Positions 8,252 to 16,925 of a stretch of 64,000 nucleotides of DNA are shown in pieces. The translations under genes and the position numbers were made by a program. The notes beneath the pieces were generated by a model. It had not been told where the DNA came from. It did no database searches and saw only the letters and a list, made by a program, of their open reading frames with translations. The first letter of the stretch is position 1. The number at the start of each line of letters is the position of its first letter. The DNA is from CAYPEL01 sp036479985 (lineage in GTDB: Bacteria; Pseudomonadota; Gammaproteobacteria; DSM-19610), in assembly GCA_965224815.1 (NCBI GenBank), contig CBDDAF010000003.1:1116001-1180000 (forward strand). The letters run 5' to 3'.

Positions 8252-9433
8252 AAACTTTTCAATTACCCATTCAGTCTCTTTCAATACTAACTTGCGGTTA
8301 CATCCCATTTCAGAGGCCGCACCTGATTGGCCGGGTAATTCGTACACCACTGAATCACCGGATAATCTTAATTCACGGACTTTATCCTGTAAGGATGCAT
8401 CATCCTTCCAGGGTGCCAGGATGTTATCTTGAGTATCCTGAACCGCCAAATTACCCAGTGCCATTAAAGTTCGTAAATCAGTACTAAAGCCTGTTGCTGG
8501 CCGGGCACTGCCAAACTCCTTACCAATACGATCATAACGTCCACCACGGGCAATATCCTGGCCGTGATCTGCAACGAATGCAGAAAACACCACACCGGTA
8601 TGATATTCGTAGCCGCGCAATTCGGCGAGGTCGAAATTAAAATCTACAGTCGGCATTCGTTTACGTGCTAGTTGCGTGATCGCCTCAAGGTTATCCAGCG
8701 CATCATTCGCCGCATTGCAACAGCCTTTCAATATTTTCCGTGCCTGGTCAAACACCTCGTCACCACCATTCAGGTTTGCCAGACTCAGCAGCCCTTCATG
8801 AACCGCATCACGTAAATTTAGTTGTTCGAGAAAATTGGTGATTTCCGGCAAGGCCTTGCGTTGCAGGGCATCAAATAAAAATGCTTCCTGTTTGGTATCT
8901 AGTTTTGCATCTGCCACCAGCGCACGGAAAATCCCCACATGGCCAAGATCAATGTGCACATTTTCAATGCCCGTCATGCGTAACGTCTGGATCATTAATT
9001 CCAGTATTTCTACATCGCTCTCAATACCCTCGTGGCCGAACAGTTCGGCACCAACCTGCATAGGACTGCGCGAACCTGAAAAACCATCGGGTCGTGTATG
9101 CAGCACTGTTCCCAGGTAACACAAACGACTCGGCACTTCGCGTTGCAAACGGTGTGTATCGATGCGGGCTGCCTGTGGTGTCATGTCCGCACGAATACCT
9201 AATAGCCGACCAGACAACTGATCAATCAACTTAAAAGTTTTCAGATCAAGTTCATTACCCGTGCCAGTTAACAATGAATCCAGATATTCGATAAACGGCG
9301 GGATAATCAGCTCGTATCCCCAGCTTTGATACATATCCAGTAACTCACGGCGCAGCTGTTCCAGCTGCCAGGCCTGAGCTGGCAGTATTTCTTCCATACC
9401 ATCCGGGAGTAACCAACGATTATTCATGACCAT
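8249..9433 (-). CDS. hisZ: ATP phosphoribosyltransferase regulatory subunit HisZ
   Basis: A 394-residue class II aminoacyl-tRNA-synthetase-like protein that lacks tRNA charging ability and acts as the regulatory partner of a short-form HisG in histidine biosynthesis. Visible features are LPDGMEEILPAQAWQLE at the N-terminus, the motif-2-like RADMTPQAARIDTH and the HisS-like GGRYDRIG. Its presence implies a short HisG elsewhere. It lies between DUF2065 and purA as in several non-enteric gammaproteobacteria. The TAG stop lies in the terminal repeat of a MITE-like element, so the last codons may have been altered by insertion. Confidence 0.96.
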   Translation of the reverse strand: MVMNNRWLLPDGMEEILPAQAWQLEQLRRELLDMYQSWGYELIIPPFIEYLDSLLTGTGNELDLKTFKLIDQLSGRLLGIRADMTPQAARIDTHRLQREVPSRLCYLGTVLHTRPDGFSGSRSPMQVGAELFGHEGIESDVEILELMIQTLRMTGIENVHIDLGHVGIFRALVADAKLDTKQEAFLFDALQRKALPEITNFLEQLNLRDAVHEGLLSLANLNGGDEVFDQARKILKGCCNAANDALDNLEAITQLARKRMPTVDFNFDLAELRGYEYHTGVVFSAFVADHGQDIARGGRYDRIGKEFGSARPATGFSTDLRTLMALGNLAVQDTQDNILAPWKDDASLQDKVRELRLSGDSVVYELPGQSGAASEMGCNRKLVLKETEWVIEKF

Positions 9434-9443
9434 AAATTATTTC

Positions 9444-9626
9444 TTAGCGCACCAGATAGAGCAAACCAACACCGCATAACATGGTGATCAATCCAGTAAT
9501 ACGTATCGTCCGATCATCCATTTCTGTCAGCGCTGCCAACATTCGCCGCACCGAGTCAGGACTAATAAAAGGTACGATACCTTCGATCACCAGCATCAAC
9601 GCCAGAGCTGTTAACAAGTCGTGCAC
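9444..9626 (-). CDS. DUF2065 family small membrane protein (YjeT-like)
   Basis: About 60 residues with two transmembrane helices (HDLLTALALMLVIEGIVPFI and ITGLITMLCGVGLLYLV) separated by a MDDRTIR loop, the standard form of the YjeT/DUF2065 family encoded next to hflC. Function unknown. The frame is open back to a TTG at 9638, but GTG at 9626 has GAGGG with 5-base spacing and gives the usual family N-terminus, so it is preferred. It lies immediately after an intrinsic terminator and upstream of hisZ. Confidence 0.88.
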   Translation of the reverse strand: MHDLLTALALMLVIEGIVPFISPDSVRRMLAALTEMDDRTIRITGLITMLCGVGLLYLVR

Positions 9627-9636
9627 GGCATCCCTC

Positions 9637-9666
9637 AAAAAATACCGGGCGATAATTATCGCCCGG
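9637..9666 (-). terminator. Intrinsic terminator between hflC and DUF2065
   Basis: A 22-bp perfect palindrome, CCGGGCGATAATTATCGCCCGG (9645-9666), is followed on the minus strand by TATTTTTTGAG. It lies 35 bases after the hflC stop and just before the DUF2065 start, so it should end or attenuate hfl transcripts before hisZ and purA. Confidence 0.8.
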
Positions 9667-9700
9667 CTTGAACCTCACCATCAGCAAATCGCTCTATTGC

Positions 9701-10573
9701 TCAGGGATTGGGTTTCATTTGATTAAAGTACTGGAAGAACTCGCTGTCAGGTTCGAGCAGCAATAAATCGCGGCCTTTTGAAAATGTCTGCCGGTAGGCA
9801 TTCAGACTGCGATAGAAGGCATAAAACTCTGCATCTTTTTTATATGCCTTGGCATATGTATTTGCTGCAGTGGCATCACCCGCACCGCGAATCTGTTCAG
9901 CATCACGATAGGATTCAGCCAATAAAATTTTCCGTTGCCGATCTGCATTGGCACGAATCTTTTCTGCTGCCTCCGCACCTTCTGAACGAAATTCTTTGGC
10001 TACCCGGGAACGTTCTGCCTGCATGCGCCGATAAACTGAATCACTGACTTCTTCCGGCAGATCGATGCGCTTGACACGCACATCAATAATCTCGATTCCG
10101 ATCTGGTTTGCCTGCCGGTTGGCATCTATATTCAGCTGAGTCATTACTTCCAGACGTTCGCCAGAAATCACTTCATTGATTGAGCGTTTACCAAACAAAC
10201 TACGCATGCCATCCTTGATTATCTGCTCCAGCCGCAGACGTGCATTGCGCTCATTACCCAATACCGCCGTGTAATAGCGTTCAACATCAGCAATTCGCCA
10301 CATAACGAAGGAATCGACAATGACGTTTTTCTTTTCCACAGTCAGGAAACGTTCCGGCTCAACGTCCAGTGTCAGAATCCGGCCATCATACTTACGCACG
10401 TTATTAATGAAGGGGATTTTAAAGTACAGGCCAGGATCAAAATTAGATTTTCGAATTTCACCCAACCGGAACATGACTGCTTTTTCCCATTCATTAACTG
10501 TAAACATGGAAAACGCAGCAATCGCAGCGCCGATCAGCGCCAATACTAAAAAGAAACCTTTTGCATTAGCCAT
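9701..10573 (-). CDS. hflC: Protease modulator HflC
   Basis: A 290-residue SPFH/prohibitin-domain protein with a single N-terminal transmembrane helix (about 5-22). The segments NEWEKAVMFRLGEI, DPGLYFKIPF and DSFVMWRIAD are characteristic. With HflK it forms a large cage around FtsH in the inner membrane and modulates its proteolysis. A long coiled-coil region (about 190-250) follows the SPFH domain. The start codon overlaps the hflK stop by one base (TAATG), fixing the order hflK-hflC in one transcript. Confidence 0.97.
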   Translation of the reverse strand: MANAKGFFLVLALIGAAIAAFSMFTVNEWEKAVMFRLGEIRKSNFDPGLYFKIPFINNVRKYDGRILTLDVEPERFLTVEKKNVIVDSFVMWRIADVERYYTAVLGNERNARLRLEQIIKDGMRSLFGKRSINEVISGERLEVMTQLNIDANRQANQIGIEIIDVRVKRIDLPEEVSDSVYRRMQAERSRVAKEFRSEGAEAAEKIRANADRQRKILLAESYRDAEQIRGAGDATAANTYAKAYKKDAEFYAFYRSLNAYRQTFSKGRDLLLLEPDSEFFQYFNQMKPNP

Positions 10574-11757
10574 TAGCGTGGCTCCCTGGAATTACGCGTT
10601 GAACGTGGTGCCGTCTCTGTACTGGTTTGCCGGCGAACCGATGACGCACTGCCCGATGAATTGGTGGACGACCGGGATGCCGCTGAATTTTCCAGCAATT
10701 TATCGATCGGCAAATACATCAGACTGTTACCACTTTTGCTGTCAACAATCACTTTGCTACTGGTACTCATGACAGCCTCGATCGTATCAAGATACAAACG
10801 CTTGCGCGTCACTTCCGGTGCTTTTTGGTATTCAATCAGCAATGCCTCAAATCGATTCGATTCACCCACTGCTTTCGCAATTACTTCTGCCTTGTAACCT
10901 TCAGCTTCCTGAATTTGCCGTGCGGCCCCACCACGCGCCTTTGGAACAATATCGTTGGCGTAGGCTTCAGCTTCGTTTTTAAAACGCTCCTTATCTTCTC
11001 GCGCCTTGATGGCATCGGAAAATGCACTCTGCACATCATCTGGCGGTTGTGCATCCTGCAAGTTAACATCAGACACCAACAAACCACTTTCAAATCTATC
11101 CAGGATACCCTGCATGACTACCTTGGTTTTACTGACAACTTCTGCGCGCCCTTCCTTGAGTATAAAATCCATTTCACTTTGTCCAACCACTTCGCGAATC
11201 GCGCTTTCAGCCACCTGCTTCAGCACTACCTCAGGATCACGCACATTAAACAGAAATTCGCGTGGATCACTGACCTGAAATTGCACCGCAAGCTGGATAT
11301 TGACGATATTTTCATCCTTGGTCAGCATCAATGCTTCGCGTGGTACGACGACCGCATTCTGGCCACCACCCGCAGAACGGTAGCCGATTTCCACAAAGCG
11401 GCGTTGCTCTACGTCGACGATTTCAACCTGCTCAATCGGATACGGGATATGCCAGTGTGGCCCCGGCGGAGTAGCATCGGCATATTTACCGAATCGTAAC
11501 ACCACCCCTTGCTTACCTGCATCGACAATATAGATGCCAGAAAATAGCCAGATAATTGCGCCAATGAGTAACAGCAGACCTAAGCCAGCAAAGGATGGCC
11601 CTTTACTTTTACTGCTGGCGCCACCCCCCTTGCCGCCGCCAAACAGGCCGCCCAGCTTGTTCTGCATCTTACGCACAACTTCATCCAGATCCGGCGGACC
11701 CTGATTTCCCCGGTTACCCCAAGGATCTTTATTTCCACCCGGTTCATTCCAGGCCAT
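10573..11757 (-). CDS. hflK: FtsH protease activity modulator HflK
   Basis: A 394-residue SPFH protein. The N-terminal ~75 residues are a Gly/Pro/Asn-rich cytoplasmic segment (MAWNEPGGNKDPWGNRGNQG), followed by one transmembrane helix (about 52-75) and the band-7 domain (YIVDAGKQGVVLRFGKY, TPPGPHWHIPYPIEQV). The C-terminal tail is rich in Ser, Arg and Thr. It partners HflC in the inner membrane. The order hflX-hflK-hflC is conserved. Confidence 0.97.
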   Translation of the reverse strand: MAWNEPGGNKDPWGNRGNQGPPDLDEVVRKMQNKLGGLFGGGKGGGASSKSKGPSFAGLGLLLLIGAIIWLFSGIYIVDAGKQGVVLRFGKYADATPPGPHWHIPYPIEQVEIVDVEQRRFVEIGYRSAGGGQNAVVVPREALMLTKDENIVNIQLAVQFQVSDPREFLFNVRDPEVVLKQVAESAIREVVGQSEMDFILKEGRAEVVSKTKVVMQGILDRFESGLLVSDVNLQDAQPPDDVQSAFSDAIKAREDKERFKNEAEAYANDIVPKARGGAARQIQEAEGYKAEVIAKAVGESNRFEALLIEYQKAPEVTRKRLYLDTIEAVMSTSSKVIVDSKSGNSLMYLPIDKLLENSAASRSSTNSSGSASSVRRQTSTETAPRSTRNSREPR

Positions 11758-11830
11758 GTGCTACTCCAGTAGTCTGAGATTATTTTACAAAGTATGAACA
11801 GCAGCTTACCACCGTTCCAAAGATAGGATT

Positions 11831-13150
11831 TTATTGACCTTGCGCCTTGGCTGCAACAGGATGTTTATCTGAATCATCCAATAGCGGATATTCAACACCC
11901 TCAGCGAGGAATAACCGGTCTAGCTCACTACGGCCAATTTTGACCTTTAACCGCCATCCGCCCTGATCATCCGGGCTATCTGACATCACTTCACCTAGCT
12001 GATAAAGCCGCGCCCGGATCCGCCCTGCCTCGGCTGGCAACTGTAGCCACCCGACAACCCGGTCGGGCAATAGAAACCGGCTAATCGCTTCTTCGAGCAG
12101 ATCGAGTCCAGCACCGGTTTTGGCCGAACACCAGATCTTGGCAACGGGTTCATCACCATCCTGCAGCAGTCTGGCAGTGTCGCCTGACTCATCAATTTTG
12201 TTATAGATCAGTAATTGGGGAATATCACCCGCATCGATAGATGCCAGCACTTCATTAACCTGCTCGATTCGACTGTGACGATTCGGATCGTGTGCATCGA
12301 CGACGTGTAATAACAAGTCTGCCTGCACAGTTTCTTCCAGCGTAGAACGAAAAGCGGCAACCAGTTCATGCGGTAAATTACGGATAAATCCTACCGTATC
12401 GGCCAGCACAATGTCGCCAAAGCCAGGTAATTCAAACCGTCTCAGTGTGGGATCAAGTGTCGCGAATAACTGGTCAGCGACATACACGTCTGCCTGACAG
12501 AAACGATTGAATAAAGTCGATTTACCAGCATTCGTATAACCCACCAGCGACAAGGTGGGTACTTCTGCACGATCCCGTGCGCGACGGCCCTGTGCCCGCT
12601 GACTACGGACTTTTTCGAGTTTGTGATTAATTTGTTTAATGCGTACAGAAAGTAATCGACGGTCAGTTTCCAGCTGCGTTTCGCCTGGACCACGTAAACC
12701 GATACCCCCTTTTTGCCGTTCCAGGTGAGTCCAGCCTCTGATCAACCGGGTAGACAGGTGTCGTAGCTGAGCGAGTTCGACCTGTAATTTACCTTCGAAA
12801 GAACGTGCGCGCTGGGCAAAAATATCCAGAATCAGCCCGGTACGGTCGAGTACCCGGCATTCAAATAATTTCTCGAGGTTACGTTCCTGACTGGGCGATA
12901 ATTCATGATTAAATATCACGATTTCAGCCTGGTTAGCTTTGATTTCCTCGGCAACCGACTCGGCTTTACCCTTACCGACGTAATACTTTGTATCGGGTCT
13001 GGCGCGTCGGCCAGTAACCGTTGCGACTGGTGTTGCACCTGCCGAACGCACCAGATCGGTGAATTCCATCAAATCGTCGCGGTCTTCAACACCGGGAAGA
13101 TCAACATGCACCAACACTGCAGACTCGCCACTTTTCGGACGCTCAAACAA
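11831..13150 (-). CDS. hflX: Ribosome-associated GTPase HflX
   Basis: A 439-residue GTPase. The HflX N-terminal domain (YYVGKGKAESVAEEI and FNHELSPSQERNLE, residues about 50-110) is followed by a coiled-coil linker containing GGIGLRGPGETQLE, then the G domain with P-loop GYTNAGKSTLFN (about 205), DTVGFIRNLPH and NKID. HflX splits stalled 70S ribosomes under stress. It sits between hfq and hflK, the conserved position. The C-terminal ~20 residues vary. Confidence 0.97.
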   Translation of the reverse strand: MFERPKSGESAVLVHVDLPGVEDRDDLMEFTDLVRSAGATPVATVTGRRARPDTKYYVGKGKAESVAEEIKANQAEIVIFNHELSPSQERNLEKLFECRVLDRTGLILDIFAQRARSFEGKLQVELAQLRHLSTRLIRGWTHLERQKGGIGLRGPGETQLETDRRLLSVRIKQINHKLEKVRSQRAQGRRARDRAEVPTLSLVGYTNAGKSTLFNRFCQADVYVADQLFATLDPTLRRFELPGFGDIVLADTVGFIRNLPHELVAAFRSTLEETVQADLLLHVVDAHDPNRHSRIEQVNEVLASIDAGDIPQLLIYNKIDESGDTARLLQDGDEPVAKIWCSAKTGAGLDLLEEAISRFLLPDRVVGWLQLPAEAGRIRARLYQLGEVMSDSPDDQGGWRLKVKIGRSELDRLFLAEGVEYPLLDDSDKHPVAAKAQGQ

Positions 13151-13211
13151 AACAGAACCTTTTCATCAGCACAATAGACGGGTGCTGATCTTGCACAATG
13201 AAGAAGTGACT

Positions 13212-13472
13212 TTAACTGTTACCGGCCTCGGGAGGAGCATCATCATCAGTCTCTTCCGGAGCAAGACGCACATTACGCGCCGGGACAACGGTTGAAATAG
13301 CATGTTTGTAGACCATCTGGCTAACACTGTTTTTAAGCAACACAACAAACTGATCAAATGATTCTATCTGGCCTTGTAATTTTATTCCGTTAACCAGATA
13401 AATGGAAACTGGAATACGCTCTTTCCTTAGGGTATTCAGGAAGGGTTCTTGTAGTGACTGCCCTCTGGCCAT
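13212..13472 (-). CDS. hfq: RNA chaperone Hfq
   Basis: An 86-residue Sm-like RNA chaperone. The segment MARGQSLQEPFLNTLRKERI, then VSIYLVNGIKLQGQIESFDQ and YKHAISTVVP, are the conserved Sm1 and Sm2 motifs with the KH pair of the proximal RNA-binding site. The frame extends upstream to 13505, but ATG 13472 is preceded by AGAAGGAG with 7-base spacing and gives the canonical N-terminus. The C-terminal tail is short and acidic (ETDDDAPPEAGNS). It mediates sRNA-mRNA pairing. Confidence 0.98.
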   Translation of the reverse strand: MARGQSLQEPFLNTLRKERIPVSIYLVNGIKLQGQIESFDQFVVLLKNSVSQMVYKHAISTVVPARNVRLAPEETDDDAPPEAGNS

Positions 13473-13692
13473 GTCATTTCTCCTTCTTCTAGTATCGTGT
13501 ACCAAAATTGTTTTCCTGCAAATTATTCTATTTTTCTAAGTACAAATACAAAATTGCAGTCCGAGCGGCTTACGTCATTTATAGTAAGCTCTTTAATAGA
13601 GAATCTCTGTTAAGTATAAAGGTGAGGCGATGCGAAACAGGCCAGCTTTAGTTGTATTTAGAGACCTCTGGCGAAATTCTAGCACACTCAAT

Positions 13693-14637
13693 TCATAGCT
13701 GCGCGCCCAGATTAACCAGATCGAGTAATTTATCCAGACTCTGACTCTGGTCTGGATCCAGCCAGTGCGTATCGCCTTCGCTGCGTAACCAGGTGAGCTG
13801 GCGTTTGGCATATTGCCGGGTCGCAATGACGGCCCGCTCAACCCATTCCTCTGCATCCAAACGGCCGTCCAAATGAGCCCAGGCCTGCCGGTATCCAACT
13901 GCACGAATTGCAGGAAGTTCTGCGTGTAAATCCTTGCGCTGATACAAATTATCAACCTCACCCAGAAAGCCCTGCGTCAGCATGTCAGAGAAACGTCGAC
14001 CAATCCGTTCGTGTAAAACCCCACGCTCTGGCGGTGATAGAACGATCTTCAAAAAGTGATACGGTGCCTTCTTCAGTGGCCTTTTTTCGAAATGCTCGGT
14101 CAGTGTCGAACCCGTCACTTCATAGACTTCAAGCGCCCGTTGGATACGCTGCGGGTCGTTAGGATGAATACGTAAAGCAGCCACTGGATCAATCGCCGCT
14201 AACCGATGATGTAATACTTCCAGCCCAAATTGTCGGGTTTCATTTTCCAGCTGCTGGCGGACTTCAGGGTCAGCCGCAGGTAATTCCGATAGACCGTGCT
14301 CCAGCGCTCTAAAATAGAGCATGGTACCGCCGACCAACAGTGGAATCCGTTTGGTCTGGATAATCGCTTCCATTTCACGCAGTGCATCCGCGCTAAAATC
14401 CGCAGCTGAATAAGGGTCGGCTGGATCACGAATATCAATCAAACGATGCGGCGCAAGTCGCAGTGTTTCCGCATCCGGTTTAGCAGTACCAATATCCATG
14501 CCGCGATACACCAGGGCTGAATCCACGCTTATAATATCGACGGGCAAGCGTTTAACCAGCTCAATCGCGTAGCGGGTTTTTCCCGAAGCAGTTGGACCCA
14601 TCAGCATGATGGCCAGCGGCAGGTTATTAGAATTCAT
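13693..14637 (-). CDS. miaA: tRNA dimethylallyltransferase MiaA
   Basis: A 314-residue enzyme with P-loop GPTASGKTRYAIEL, the DSALVYRGMDIGTAKP segment, and LVGGTMLYFRAL. It transfers the dimethylallyl group to A37 of tRNAs reading UNN codons. It lies between mutL and hfq in the conserved order, with about 220 bases to hfq, so hfq could have its own promoter there, as it does in E. coli. Length is typical. Confidence 0.98.
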   Translation of the reverse strand: MNSNNLPLAIMLMGPTASGKTRYAIELVKRLPVDIISVDSALVYRGMDIGTAKPDAETLRLAPHRLIDIRDPADPYSAADFSADALREMEAIIQTKRIPLLVGGTMLYFRALEHGLSELPAADPEVRQQLENETRQFGLEVLHHRLAAIDPVAALRIHPNDPQRIQRALEVYEVTGSTLTEHFEKRPLKKAPYHFLKIVLSPPERGVLHERIGRRFSDMLTQGFLGEVDNLYQRKDLHAELPAIRAVGYRQAWAHLDGRLDAEEWVERAVIATRQYAKRQLTWLRSEGDTHWLDPDQSQSLDKLLDLVNLGAQL

Positions 14638-14768
14638 GATTTAACACTCTGTCATTACTGATCCGTAAAATAGCTTTTTAAAGTGGTAAGTTCATGAACA
14701 ATTAAGCCTATACACACTATTATTGTAAACTGGACATGAAATTCAGACACTGCGCCATGAACAATTCA

Positions 14769-14871
14769 TCCCCTCCCCCCCAGGGGGAGGGACAGGGAGA
14801 GGGGATAATAATTAAAGGCAGTTGCTTTTGATCCCCTCTCCCCAACCCTCTCCCTGAGGGAGAGGGAGTTA
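14769..14871. repeat. CT-rich palindromic repeat, paired copies
   Basis: Two facing CT/GA-rich palindromes between mutL and miaA, of the same type and arrangement as at 7902-8009. Located in a 310-bp gap inside the otherwise continuous minus-strand operon; no other feature was seen in that gap. Confidence 0.8.
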
Positions 14872-14947
14872 ACTGGACAGCATTGACACTATGTAAATAA
14901 TTATCCAACGAGCGGAGCAAGCCCCAAACAATTTCATTGAAAATATT

Positions 14948-16717
14948 TCAGCGGCCACGCAAAAACAACTTATCTAGTTCCTCCAACCGTAACTGTACCC
15001 AGGTCGGACGGCCGTGGTTGCATTGGCCGCTACGTTCGGTGCGCTCCATATCCCGCAGCAACGCATTCATCTCTGGAAGTGTCAGTTGCCGGTTCGCACG
15101 TACCGAACCGTGACAGGCCATGGTTGATAACAAAGCGTTAACAGAGGCTTCAATACGTTGTGTCTGGCCGTGTTCCTGAAGATCTGACAGCACATCACGC
15201 AATAAGGCATCAATATCAACATCGGCGAGCAAAGCAGGCACTTGTCGTATCGCCAGTTGTTCAGCACCTAATCTATCCACTTCAAATCCCAGTTCGGAAA
15301 ACCACTGTTGGCTTTGTTCTGCCTGATCCGCTTCGCGTTGACTCACTGACAGTGTCATCGGTACCAGCAAAGGTTGCGAACGAATACCGTCGTCGGCATA
15401 ACTCTGCTTTAAATGCTCATAACTGATGCGCTCATGCGCAGCGTGCATGTCGACCAGAATCAGACCCAGTTCATTTTCAGCGAGAATAAATATCCCTTTC
15501 AGCTGTGCCAGCGCATAACCTAAGGGTGGCGGCTGACTATCATCGGCCTGGTCTGCGATAGCCGTATAATTATCAGGTGCTGGCTGCGGGTGTAGTTTTG
15601 CGTATTGTGTCATTTGCTCATTAACACGCAATGGCATTGGCGTTTGCTGCGGTGTTGGATAAGCCTGACTGGAGCCAGTTGCTTCCAGCGTTGTATTAGG
15701 TGTTTGATCAACAACCGGACGCACATCGGCAAGCACTTTATGCAAGGTACGAAATAGAAAATCATGTACCAACCGGCCATCACGAAAACGCACTTCGTGC
15801 TTGGCCGGATGCGCATTCACATCCACACTACGCGGATCCATTTCAAGGTATAAAACAAAAGCAGGATGACGGCCGTGGTACAAAACATCCTGATACGCCT
15901 GACGCACAGCGTGTGCAACCAATTTGTCGCGCACCGCCCGGCCGTTGACAAAGAAGTACTGTAAATCAGTTTGCGAACGGGAAAACACCGGCAGCCCTAT
16001 CCAGCCATACAAGCGCAAACCGGCTGCCGGGAAATCCAGGTATTCGGACTGGGACGCAAAAGTATCACCACAAATTGACTGGATACGGCGTTCCTGCATT
16101 TCAAACATATCACCGGCGGGCAACTGGAAAACCGTTTTACCATTACGCGCAAAAGTGATGGCAGTCGCAGGCCGACTTAACGCAATCCGCCGCACGACAC
16201 CTTCAATATGCTTGAATTCAGTCGTATCGGTGCGCAGGAATTTGCGTCTGGCGGGTATATTAAAAAATAGATCACGCACTTCAACCGTCGTACCAATAGC
16301 ATGCGCTACCGGGGTTGGTGCCTCAATCTGCTCACTGCCATCACCCTGCACCTGCCAGCCACTATCACTATCAGCGGTTCTCGATTGCAGGGTCAAGCGT
16401 GAAACTGAAGCAATACTAGGCAACGCCTCACCACGAAAGCCGAGACTTGCCACCTGCTCCAACTCTTCCAGGGTAGCGATCTTGCTGGTGGCATGACGTG
16501 ACAATGCCAACGCCAAATCATCCTGATGAATCCCATGACCATTATCACGAATCCGAATCAGACGTTTACCACCGTCCTCAACATCGATTTCGATGCGTGA
16601 AGCACCTGCATCCAGACTGTTTTCTAATAACTCTTTAACCACAGACGCCGGACGCTCGACGACTTCACCAGCCGCAATCTGGTTAATTAATCGGGAATCG
16701 AGAGGATGAATACGCAT
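14948..16717 (-). CDS. mutL: DNA mismatch repair protein MutL (endonuclease-type)
   Basis: A 589-residue GHKL ATPase. The N-terminal half shows LINQIAAGEVVERPASVVKE, NSLDAGA, RDNGHGI and GFRGEALPSIASVS, the ATP-binding motifs. The C-terminal dimerisation domain contains DMHAAHERISYE (about residue 420), which fits the metal-binding D(Q/M)HA-x2-E-x4-E endonuclease signature seen in bacteria without MutH. This MutL therefore probably nicks DNA itself during methyl-independent mismatch repair. The linker (about 335-395) is Pro/Gln-rich. The gene sits between the amidase and miaA as usual. Confidence 0.97.
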   Translation of the reverse strand: MRIHPLDSRLINQIAAGEVVERPASVVKELLENSLDAGASRIEIDVEDGGKRLIRIRDNGHGIHQDDLALALSRHATSKIATLEELEQVASLGFRGEALPSIASVSRLTLQSRTADSDSGWQVQGDGSEQIEAPTPVAHAIGTTVEVRDLFFNIPARRKFLRTDTTEFKHIEGVVRRIALSRPATAITFARNGKTVFQLPAGDMFEMQERRIQSICGDTFASQSEYLDFPAAGLRLYGWIGLPVFSRSQTDLQYFFVNGRAVRDKLVAHAVRQAYQDVLYHGRHPAFVLYLEMDPRSVDVNAHPAKHEVRFRDGRLVHDFLFRTLHKVLADVRPVVDQTPNTTLEATGSSQAYPTPQQTPMPLRVNEQMTQYAKLHPQPAPDNYTAIADQADDSQPPPLGYALAQLKGIFILAENELGLILVDMHAAHERISYEHLKQSYADDGIRSQPLLVPMTLSVSQREADQAEQSQQWFSELGFEVDRLGAEQLAIRQVPALLADVDIDALLRDVLSDLQEHGQTQRIEASVNALLSTMACHGSVRANRQLTLPEMNALLRDMERTERSGQCNHGRPTWVQLRLEELDKLFLRGR

Positions 16718-16814
16718 GGTTCTGTGCTTTTATGGATTAAGCACAGGATACTACAGGAACACACTGGAGTGCCTTATGACAATCGTGTATTTGTCATTTT
16801 GGATGGTTCAAATA

Positions 16815-16880
16815 CTGTAGGAGCGGCTTCAGCCGCGATGGCCAGTGTGACGCCCTTCGCGGCTGAAGCCGCTCCTACAG
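16815..16880. repeat. TGTAGGAGCGGCT palindrome, copy 2
   Basis: A long inverted repeat (CTGTAGGAGCGGCTTCAGCC and its reverse complement) in the 208-bp gap between the amidase gene and mutL. The flanking terminal repeats seen around other copies are poorly preserved here. Confidence 0.85.
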
Positions 16881-16925
16881 GTTCTCTTGAATAAATTCGA
16901 GGTGTTTAGAATTGCAGACACTCAA

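Noticed and set aside
10825..11499. A 224-codon plus-strand frame opposite hflK
   Set aside because: Antisense to hflK in a conserved operon; composition is that of a shadow frame.
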